Below are positions 56,277 through 64,000 of a stretch of 64,000 bases of DNA, piece after piece. The notes beneath the pieces were generated by a model. It made no database searches and was not told the origin of the DNA. It saw only the letters and a program-made list of their open reading frames with translations. Each line of letters opens with the position of its first letter. The first letter of the stretch is position 1. The stretch is from the NCBI GenBank assembly GCA_028551475.1, contig CM052362.1, positions 3,852,166 through 3,916,165 on the forward strand, written 5' to 3'. The DNA comes from Casuarina equisetifolia (taxonomy: Eukaryota; Streptophyta; Magnoliopsida; Fagales; Casuarinaceae). The position numbers were made by a program, and so were the translations under genes.

Positions 56277-56930
56277 GATGACAAAAAGGGAGAGAGAGTA
56301 TTGTCTGTGGTTGATGGTACTGGATCATGGCATAGTGTTGTTGGTTGTTGAATGCTGTAACTGGTTGTTGGAATACATTGATTATGGAATTGGACTAATT
56401 ATTGTGCTGTAATTGCTGATTGTAAATGATTGTGATATGGAAACTTCATATTGTAACGGGGAGTATCAGAAACATGTGTCTTGTAGTAGGGGGGAGCTTT
56501 GTGTAGTAGATGAAAATCTGATCTATGTTGTGCATATTGAATATTATTATGTAGTGTAAAATAGATAGTTTGTGAAATAGAAAATCTGATTTATTATCAT
56601 GAAAAAAGGAGGAGATTGCTAAATCCAATTTGCTACTTTGATAACTATAAGCTATGTATGAAATGGATTAAACTTGATAAATAAATTTAATGTTCTTGGA
56701 TACTGTATTTGTTTGTGACAAATGGACTGCTGTTGCAATAGACATGTTAGAATAGAATTTTGTTATAAAGACAAATATTGTCACATAAGTTGTGAGTTCT
56801 ATAATTAAAACCATTTGTAATCGTATGATTTGGAGGTCAAAAATATGTATTAAAACGGTGTTGTTTGGACTAAAGGAAAATTAGACAGGGAAGGAGGATG
56901 GGGATTTGGTCTTTCCTCGAAGTTCTCCTC
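56277..56930 (+). mobile_element. Copia 3'-end relic (3' region, polypurine tract, truncated LTR)
   Basis: A GATGACAAAAAGGGAGAGA phrase begins a purine-rich non-coding stretch, ending in GAAAAAAGGAGGAGAT at about 56600-56616, a copia-type polypurine tract. What follows from TGCTAAATCC (about 56617) to about 56930 would be the truncated LTR; then RPW8-unit DNA resumes. No pol remains. Confidence 0.5.
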
Positions 56931-57890
56931 ACCATTTTGAAACAAAATGGTTTCCTTCCTTCTTGATCAACATCCTGCCATATCTTCCCAACAAGGTAAC
57001 TTTGTTTTGATGGAAGGGCTATGGTTTTGGATGGGAAGGCAAGCTGTCGGCAAGGGGAGGAAAAAGGGCGGCAAAAGCCAAACCAAAAATGAAGGGAAAG
57101 ACGCTTAAAGGAAATATTAGTGAGTTACAAGACTAGATGACCAGTATAGAAGACTAAAGGAAACAATGACTGCCGCTTCTTTAGAAAGCTTAGAAAGTGG
57201 AAAATCGGCCACTAGGGCTGCTGTCAACTGAAGATGAAGGTGCAAATTTTGAAGGCGGCAATCCGTATCATGAAGCTGAGTCTTTAGATTAGCCGAGCAT
57301 TTAATTGTCTTTTTCGTTTTGGTTCGTTCAATAGATGGAGGGCATAGGTTGTAGAGCAGAGTTGTGAGAGGAGTTGAAAACTCGTGTAATTGTTTTCTTC
57401 TTTCAATCCTTTTCTTCTTCTTTCCTTTTTTTTTATTTTTTCATTTTTCATTTTTGTTTTTTGTGTAAAATTGGTGCTATTCGTGCTTCTCACATTTTGG
57501 TTCCTTTAGTTTTTTTTGTTCAAGTTGTATTTATTGAGTTATTTGTGAATATTGAATTTTTGTGCAACATTCATCTCAAATCCATTGTTTTAGGTTCATA
57601 TATGTAAAGATTTGCACTTGGATAGATTATTTGAGCAAATAGGAGATCCATGTTGTATCTCAAAGAAAAATTTCTCTTGTGAATAGAGATTTTCTAGAAT
57701 TCTATTTTCGATTTCTACCTTGCAAATTCAGATTGTATATTATGTAAACAATATAAGGGGACCCTTGGGCTTGTTGCTAAAGCAGGTGGGCTTAGGCACC
57801 ACACAAGTTGGTCTTGCAGTCAAAATATTGACCATATTTTTTGTTTGAAGTATATGTTCTCTAGACAGACATTTTATTGTCTAACAAACA
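56931..57890. other. RPW8-unit downstream sequence (unit C)
   Basis: Resembles 40.63-41.2 kb, 15.1-15.5 kb and (57.6-57.8 kb) 23.85-24.0 and 48.35-48.5 kb. It is the lower-coordinate side of RPW8 copy R11. The minus and plus ORFs at 57.28-57.6 kb are low-complexity frames. Confidence 0.5.
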
Positions 57891-57931
57891 TTGCAGCTAA
57901 TGTGGTCTTTCGATATCCTCCAAAAGCAGTC

Positions 57932-58489
57932 TTAGCAATCACCGAGACCTCTTTCTTTAACAACTGCATCTTCAACTTCTCCAGGTGCACACCGAGGAAC
58001 TGGGAAAAAGAACCCACCATTTCTGCCGTCCAAATTTATAACCTTAGACATTTTATTCAGAGTGGCTTGGATATCCCTCAAGACGGCCAAAGCCTCCACT
58101 CCATTCCTTGTATTAAATGGTTGAAGATCAACTTGAAAAAACCTCTTAATGTCCTCGTCCAACTTGTAGAGCTTCCTCCCATAGTGGGCTTTCATGAAAC
58201 AGTTCCACCAATTGACTTCTGAGCATCTCCTGATGAGCTTGTTGCCCTCCTCCATTTTTTGTATTAGGCACTTTGTTTCCTCTTCTGAGTGACCCGCTAC
58301 TATGTTTAACAGTCTTATCTCTTCAACCAATGATTGCCAAGAGTCTAGCGTGGACTCAAGGCGTCTGAAAAAGGGTTTGAACGTACATGCTTTCTGCATT
58401 GCATTTTTAAATGTTTGATACAATTCTGAGAATGCTGATCCAAATGGTGCTCCTAGAGCAGCCCCTCCAACGAATGTTCCAGTCATCAT
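57932..58489 (-). CDS. RPW8-domain protein (copy R11, open but cut short)
   Basis: The frame starts at 58489 (second Met at 58486 aligns with other starts: MTGTFVGGAALGAPFGSAF) and gives 185 residues. STLDSWQSLVEEIRLLN, the EEETKCLIQKMEEGNKLI stretch, VNWWNCFMKAHYGRKLYKLD and IKRFFQVDLQPFNTRNG are present. It stops at GLGDC, where R4 and R9 continue about 20 residues to NVC; the nucleotide homology continues to about 57885, so a TAG/TGA change shortened the tail. RPW8 helical domain with a likely defence role at membranes. The promoter side is disrupted: gypsy sequence abuts about 20 bp above the start, so expression is doubtful. Confidence 0.7.
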   Translation of the reverse strand: MMTGTFVGGAALGAPFGSAFSELYQTFKNAMQKACTFKPFFRRLESTLDSWQSLVEEIRLLNIVAGHSEEETKCLIQKMEEGNKLIRRCSEVNWWNCFMKAHYGRKLYKLDEDIKRFFQVDLQPFNTRNGVEALAVLRDIQATLNKMSKVINLDGRNGGFFFPVPRCAPGEVEDAVVKERGLGDC

Positions 58490-58499
58490 TTTGCTTCAT

Positions 58500-59390
58500 T
58501 AACAAACCCAAACCCTTTGAGTAAAATACGGCTCTGACTCCTTGCAAGGTCTTTACCACACCCTTATGTTCCTTGATGTGTATCTCTCTTATAATAGTCA
58601 AAATCAACGGGGACTCCTCGAGAATAAAGATTCTACCCTTATAAAGAATGATCCCATCTCTATACTTCCAAACCTCTGTAGCCTTACTTAATTCTATCTA
58701 GTAGCTCTTGCACCTATGGATGATTTTGAAGTTCTCCCTGGATAATACCTAGCTACAATGGGACTAGAGTCGAAATGGCACAACAGATTCCCGTTGCATC
58801 CTCCAGATTCTCCTCACCCCCTTCTTGACCCTATCTAGGTAACCCATCAATATTCTCCTTACCTAACTTATATTCCACTACAAAATCATTTCCCAAAAGT
58901 TTTACCAACCACTTTTGTTAAATTGTTATAATTAATTATTAATCTTATATGAATTTAAGGCTACTTTAATCATTTTTAATAATAAACTTATTAGCCAAAA
59001 GATAATGCCTCCATTTCTGTACTGTCATCACAATAATCAACATTTTCTTTTCATAAGTGGAGAGTTGTAAGTGTTTACCATGTAAAGCTTTACTAAAGTA
59101 GGCAATAGAGTTCTTCCCTTGAGATGGTACTACTCCCATCCTACTACTCAAAGTGTCACACTTGAATGGAAATGGTAACTTAAAGTTTGAAAGTGCAAGA
59201 ATTGGTGTGGTATTTTGGCATAGCTTGAGGGTGTCAAAAGCTTCTTGTATTTTAGTTGACCATTGAAAAGCATCCTTTTTAACAAGTTGGTGAAGGGTTC
59301 TATGAGGCTTCCATATCCCTCAATAAAATGTTGATAATACCCCATGATCTCATTGTTTGAATTGTACTTCTCGGCAAGTGTCAAGTTCAG
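58500..59390 (-). mobile_element. Ty3-gypsy relic abutting RPW8 copy R11
   Basis: Minus-strand frames give, from high to low coordinates: NEIMGYYQHFIEGYGSL of the RT thumb, IAYFSKALHGKHLQLSTYEK and KWRHYLLANKF of RNase H, and finally REIHIKEHKGVVKTLQ of the integrase zinc-binding region near 58.6 kb. The relic ends at about 58510, next to the start codon of R11. On the other side (59390) RPW8 upstream DNA resumes. Deletions and stops abound. Confidence 0.8.
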
Positions 59391-59799
59391 CCGAACCCAA
59401 AAGTATTATGTACAATTTCAAAAGGTCTTACATCTAAAGCCATTGCCTTTGGCCCCATCTAATATGTTCATAGTCTCACCAAGTGCGTATAGTACCAAAT
59501 ACACTACAATTTTAGAGCATATTATGTAGAAATAAATTGACTCTCCATTTTGTATGGATATAGATTTGTGTACATAAATCAACTAAAATTATATATATAT
59601 ACACACACAAAATCCATATCCATACAAAATGGAGAGTCAATTTATTTCTATATATTTGCTTTTTTTTCCTCCCCTAGAACCTTGATTTGTTAAAAATAGT
59701 GTTGAACTTGATGGTTTTTTCTAAGTAATTTACTTAAAAATACAGTAAGGTTTATACAAACATAATTATTGTTCTCTAATAATATTATAGGTTCATAAT
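59391..59799. other. Displaced RPW8 upstream region
   Basis: Sequence typical of RPW8 promoters in this window (compare 21.25-21.45 and 45.9-46.1 kb). It is now separated from R11 by the gypsy relic and interrupted at 59800 by an LTR. No gene. Confidence 0.6.
59527..59651. repeat. Inverted repeat, about 45-bp arms
   Basis: The left arm (about 59527-59571) and right arm (about 59604-59651) are near-perfect reverse complements, around an AT-rich loop of about 32 bp with TATATATATA and ACACACAC. The left arm is ordinary RPW8 upstream DNA; the right arm is an inverted extra copy. Confidence 0.9.
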
Positions 59800-60563
59800 T
59801 GTTAAGATCTCATCTCATAAGTGTTTGCCATATGTCTAACCTTATTAATGACTAGAATTTATTACCTCTTACCTAAAAGTTTTAGAATGATCTTCCCAAC
59901 CTTATATAGTATCATAACCTTATCTTGAGCCTTTATAGTTGATAGCTAAAGAGGTTCTCTACATTTGTCGAATATCACTTCTCAACATGAAGAGAATATG
60001 TTAAAATTTTGTCCCATACAAAAAGTGTCTAGGCATATGTTAGTCTTATGTCGTGAGATAATTCGAAATTCCTTGAAATTAGGTACTTTGGCTGCAACGC
60101 TCGATCCAAGCCTCTATCATGCTTCCCCTTACGCCTCTTTCTCGCTATTCTGTTATAATCTATTCAAATAACCAATCCACAACACAACTAGCCAGCACAT
60201 TCACGGCTAACAACCAACATAGAATCTTCCAACAACAAACTCAAACCACACAACCAGAGAAAAAAGTATAGAGTTAAAGAAGAACAAACATACCCACATC
60301 AAAGGGACATGGCACCTTCTGCATCAAGGGACACAACACCGTCTTGGATTTCTCCTCAGATTTAGTTCGTTTCGCAAAAGTCTTACAATACTCGCGTTTA
60401 CCCACTTTTGAGCCCTAGAAACATAGTTACTAATCGGGCCCTTGAGAACATACCAAAAGACAAAGCTAATTTGTCAGAAAACAAAAGAATTCTCCTAACA
60501 CATTATGCCCACTAGTACACTGGGCTTACACGGCCTTTTAGCTACAAGGCTAGACCCATGACA
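59800..60563 (-). mobile_element. 3' LTR of Ty3-gypsy chromovirus
   Basis: On the minus strand the LTR would start TGTCATGGGTCTAGCC right after a polypurine tract (AAGGGGAAGGGAG, about 60564-60578) and end GATCTTAACA at 59800. Length is about 764 bp. The partner LTR is outside the window, so the ends are inferred from TG/CA and the tract only. Confidence 0.6.
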
Positions 60564-60589
60564 ACTCCCTTCCCCTTAATAAAGACCTT

Positions 60590-61388
60590 GCCCTCAAGGT
60601 TAAAACTCTGGGTACCTCAAACGGAATTGATCTGCAAGTTCCCAAGTTGCATATGCTGCTATGGCACCCTTCCAAAGAATCAACAACTCCTCCTGGTTGT
60701 TCCTAGTCCGTTGTTCCAAGATGGACCGTGGTTACGGTGCCAAAGTACCATCAGATTTGATCACCATGGGAAGCTCAGACAATAACTGATCTTTCTTTCT
60801 TAAGCATTTCTTTAAGGCAGACACATGGAATACTGGATGAATTTTGGAACCCTCAGGAAGTTTCAACTTATAAGCCAGAAACCCAATTCTCTCCACTATT
60901 TCGTAAGGCCCATAAAATCGGGGTGCTAATTTCTGGTTGCGCGTCATCCCCACTGAAACATGTCGATAGGGCTGTAGACGTAAGAATACCCAATCCCCCA
61001 ATTGAAACTCTCTATCAGTTCGACCTTTATCATAAACTTTCTTGATACGATTCTGACATTCTGCCAGTTTTTCCTTCAATATTTTCATGACTTGATCTCG
61101 ATTTATGAGTTCTATCTCTGCTGCTTCGACTGAAGTGGCTCCAGGGATGTAATCTAATAGGCTAGGGGGCGGTTTACCATACACTACCTCATAGGGGCTC
61201 TTGCCTGAAGATAAGTGAACACTTGTGTTATAACACAACTCTGCCCAAGGAAGCCATTTAACCCAGTTTTTTGGCTGATCCCTCGTGAAACATCTCAAAT
61301 ACATTTCCAAAATTTTATTCACCGCTTCTATTTGGCCATCCGCTTGGGGGTGATAAGCAGTGGAATAATTCAACCTTGTCCCATGCAA
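60590..61388 (-). pseudogene. Gypsy integrase C-terminal part and chromodomain
   Basis: The frame 61388-60732 reads STAYHPQADGQIEAVNK with the catalytic Glu, then LGDWVFLRLQPYRH and the GPYEIVERIG module of gypsy integrases. After a frameshift near 60730, about 60720-60600 reads LLILWKGAIAAYATWE, a chromodomain-like end, which marks a chromovirus. The chromodomain targets insertion to particular chromatin in this group. A TAG stop separates this part from the integrase core (TTT TAG AAG near 61400). Confidence 0.8.
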
Positions 61389-61403
61389 GTTGAATAGCTC
61401 CTT

Positions 61404-61922
61404 CTAAAACAAACTAGTGAATACCTTATCTTTGTCAAATACAATTTTCTTAGGCATCCCATAAAGCCTATAGATATTTTGGAAGAAAGCTTCAGCAACT
61501 GTTACCGCAATGTAAGGGTGTTTAAGTGGCATAAAGCGGGCCATCTTGGACAATCTATCCACAACTACCATGACAAAAGATTTTCCTTTTGAACTTGACA
61601 ACCCTTCAATAAAGTCCATTGACAATTCTGCCCATATCTCTCGGGGAATGGGGAGAGGTTGTAGCAGCCCAGCTGGCAAAGTATTTAAACTTTTGTTTCT
61701 CTGACAGACCGTACATTCTCGAACAACTTCCTTTACTGTTTTCCTTAGATTCTGCCAATAAAAAGCTGTCCTAACCCTTTGGAGGGTTTTATGCATGCCC
61801 TCATTGGCTACCCCATGGATCTCTTCTACTATAGGCCTAGTTAAAGCTGATTTCTTGCTTAAATATATTCTGCCTTTGTAAAATACCAACCCGTTTCTGA
61901 ACTTCCAAGATTCTTCTTTCAC
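61404..61922 (-). pseudogene. Gypsy integrase core
   Basis: The frame holds the zinc-binding part (EEIHGVANEGMHKTLQRV, then CTVCQRNK, giving HHCC) and the core with SMDFIEGL and FDKDKVFTS, the two Asp of the DDE triad. The core ends at a stop, so the protein is split from its C-terminal part. Minus strand, in series with RNase H upstream. Confidence 0.85.
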
Positions 61923-61955
61923 CCCTTCTTGAATTTGCTTTACTATCTCTTGCAG

Positions 61956-62777
61956 CTAGGGATCACTTTGCACTTCATCTTGCACAAGTTTTATCCATAA
62001 TGGAATTGGTGACGAGATTGCCTTCAAGCTCATTTCTGTCTCTTTAGTTCCTTCTACCTCTTCTCTCCTAGACAAGGCATCTGCTGCTACATTATCCTTT
62101 CCTGGTTTGTATTCTATAACAAAGTCATATCCCATTAACTTAACCAGCCATTTTTGTTGGGCAGGGGTCATGATCTTTTGTTCACAAAGGTGTTTAAGGC
62201 TTTCTTGATCAGTTCTTATCACAAACTTTCGTCCAAGTAGGTAATTCCTCCACTTATTTACTGCTAACACCACAGCTAATAGCTTTTCATATGTTGAGAG
62301 CAAGGCATTTTTCCCTTTCAAAGCTTGACTAAAATAAGCTATAGGATGACCATCTTGCGAAAGTACAGCTTCAATTCCAACCCCTGAGGCATCACATTCC
62401 AGAACAAAATCTCGTTCGAAATTTGGTAGAGCTAGTACCGGGGCAGACGCCATGGCTTGATTTAATTTCTCAAATGCAATTTCAGCCACTGGATTCCAAT
62501 GAAAGTTATCCTTCTTCAAGAATTCAGTGAGTGGTTTAGCCAATTTCCCATAGTCAGTTATAAACCTCCGATAATACCCCATTAACCCTAAAAATCCACT
62601 TAAGCTTCTTACTTGTGTGGGCCTTACCCAATTCCACATATCTTGTATTTTCTCACCATCCACTGCTACTCCTTCTGCATTGATTACATACCCCAAATAT
62701 TTCACTGACCTCTGGCCAAAGGAACATTTGCTTTCCTTGACAAACAAGGTATGACTTCTTAATACCTCGAACACCAT
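61956..62777 (-). pseudogene. Gypsy RT end and RNase H
   Basis: Reads KESKCSFGQRSVKYLGYVIN and GLMGYYRRFITDYGKLAKPL of the RT thumb/connection, then FVLECDASGVGIEAVLSQDG and TYEKLLAVVLAVNKWR of RNase H (catalytic Asp and Glu present). It ends in KPGKDNVAADALSR. A stop codon in the spacer just below it separates it from integrase. Confidence 0.85.
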
Positions 62778-62788
62778 TTCTACATGCT

Positions 62789-63061
62789 TTAGGTGAGTTG
62801 CCCAATCCTTGCTATATATGAGTATATCATAAAAAAAAAAAATACAAATTTCCTTAGGAATTCTCTAAACACCGAATTCATTAAGGCTTGGAATGTAAAA
62901 GGGGCATTACACAACCCGAACGGCATCACCAAGTATTCATAATGGCCATGATGTGTCTGAAAAGCTGTTTTGTAGATGTCTTTTTGCTGCATTCTGATTT
63001 GATGATATCCCGACCTTAAATCCAATTTTGTAAAAAGGCATGCACCACATAACTCATCCAT
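62789..63061 (-). pseudogene. Gypsy reverse transcriptase palm (frameshifted)
   Basis: Reads [20 protein letters not shown] and [20 protein letters not shown]. The frame breaks in a run of A/T at about 62830-62842, right at the catalytic F-x-DD motif; the Asp codons are just out of frame (MIYSYIA is read instead). The element is not capable of reverse transcription in this copy. Confidence 0.85.
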
Positions 63062-63103
63062 TAGTTCCTCTACTATCGGAATAGGAAACCTATCCTTTAT
63101 CGT

Positions 63104-63982
63104 TTATTTGTTGAGAGCTCGATAATCTACACACAATCTCCATGAATGGTCTTGTTTCCTAACCAATAACACTGGTGAGGAATATGGACTTGTACTAGGC
63201 CTTATGGATCCAAATTCCATCAATTGTTTTACCATACTTTCCAGTTCATTCTTTTGGTAGTGTGGATATTTATAAGGTTTGGATGCTATTGGCTCACTTC
63301 CTTCCTTAAGTGGTATTCGATGGTTGCATTCTCTTGGGGGAGGTAGTCCTATTGGCTCTCCAAATAAATCTTTATACTTCTTTAAGAGGGACAAGAGCTC
63401 CTTTTCCTTCTGGTTGCTGGTTCCAGCCACTAAGGAATTTACCTTTCCAAACACTTCACCTTCCATGTCTAGTGGAATGCCATTAGATTCAGGTGCTGAT
63501 TGTATCTGTACGAGCAGCCCTAACCCCATATGCTTAAGTTCCTTGCAAAATTGTTCTTCATTCACCAACATGCTCTCTCCTGTTTTAATTCTATGCCAAG
63601 TGATTGTTTTCCGCCCTGCTTGGAATGATAATCTTAGTTGCTTAAGGTTCGATACAACATCTCCTTTGGTTTCTAGCCATTGAGGTCTAAGTACCACCTC
63701 TATACCCGGTATATGCAAAAAAAAAAAATCAAGTTCCATCCTGTACCCTTGCACATTTACTTCTATCCCTTTGCATAACCCCTCGCTCTTCAATGTGTCA
63801 CCATTTGCCACTACAACATCTAAATTCTTCCCTTTCTTTGCCTTTAAGCCCCATTTCCTGACGAGTCTAACATTCATGAAATTGTGTGTGCTACCCGAGT
63901 CAATCAGTATGCATGCTTTATTTCTTTGCTTGCCTAACTCTTCTATAACCCTCATAGTTCTTGGAGCATCGTTCCCCCTCAT
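63104..63982 (-). pseudogene. Gypsy protease and RT start (partial)
   Basis: Contains the retropepsin site LIDSGSTHNFMN (about residue 26 on) and the RT N-terminal part: the CNHRIPLKEGSEPI region and SSPVLLVRKQDHSWRLCVDY. A stop after RALNK (63104) breaks the frame before the palm. The gag part lies beyond the right edge. Order PR-RT-RNH-IN identifies Ty3-gypsy. Antisense ORFs such as 63279-63683 plus are shadows. Confidence 0.85.
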
Positions 63983-64000
63983 GGCCCTTATTGAGATCTT

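Larger units (their letters stand above)
39889..56330. repeat. Tandem segmental duplication, unit B
   Basis: Direct copy of unit A without the Sirevirus. B-specific changes are the promoter insertion of DREB2, the intron repeat expansion, and absence of RPW8 copy R3. Confidence 0.9.

Noticed and set aside
63279..63683. Plus-strand ORF of 134 residues
   Set aside because: It is a shadow of the gypsy protease/RT on the other strand.
189..64000. tRNA, rRNA or snoRNA genes
   Set aside because: I scanned for cloverleaf-like and conserved rRNA phrases by eye and saw none; a covariance-model scan would be decisive.

Overview
The window is nuclear DNA of a woody eudicot; grapevine (Vitis) is my best guess, from the style of the RPW8 proteins and the retroelement families. 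Support includes AT-rich intergenic DNA, GT-AG introns, plant DREB2 and RPW8 families, and several generations of LTR retrotransposons. Bases 1-188 are an assembly gap.

Two gene families are layered here. The first is an array of eleven RPW8-domain coding segments, all on the minus strand (about 5.9-7.3, 14.1-14.6, 15.5-15.9, 20.5-21.1, 33.0-33.6, 34.0-34.2, 39.9-40.1, 45.2-45.8, 49.2-49.8, 50.3-50.5 and 57.9-58.5 kb). Only three remain open (20480-21073, 49241-49846, 57932-58489). No NB-ARC or LRR coding is visible next to any of them. The second is a pair of nearly identical two-exon DREB2-type AP2/ERF transcription factor genes on the plus strand (36324-38002 and 53180-55053), whose tiny first exon at about 1 kb upstream must be joined to the long second exon.

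The layout is dominated by a tandem segmental duplication. Unit A (about 14.4-39.28 kb) and unit B (about 39.89-56.33 kb) carry the same order: RPW8 remnant, old copia relics, RPW8 copy, a composite GNAT-like/ribosomal L37a fragment, RPW8 copy plus remnant, then DREB2. Unit A is longer mainly because of an 8.2-kb Sirevirus-like copia element (24140-32323), which is absent from B. Unit B instead has an insertion of about 700 bp in its DREB2 promoter and extra repeats in the DREB2 intron. Partial RPW8 units lie outside on both sides (0.2-8 kb and 56.9-59.8 kb).

Other mobile DNA: a copia LTR with primer-binding site inside an RPW8 copy (6.09-6.59 kb), a heavily decayed minus-strand copia (8.35-13.65 kb), paired copia relics duplicated with the units (17.3-19.4 and 42.0-44.0 kb), a gypsy relic at 58.5-59.4 kb, and a Ty3-gypsy chromovirus running off the right end (59.8-64.0 kb, minus strand).

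Functionally this is a disease-resistance-related RPW8 cluster in birth-and-death evolution that has carried a stress-response transcription factor along in duplication. The DREB2 pair shares a heat-shock element and ABRE-type motifs but differs in promoter and intron structure, so expression or splicing divergence is plausible. Everything here is read by eye; no alignment or database search was run.
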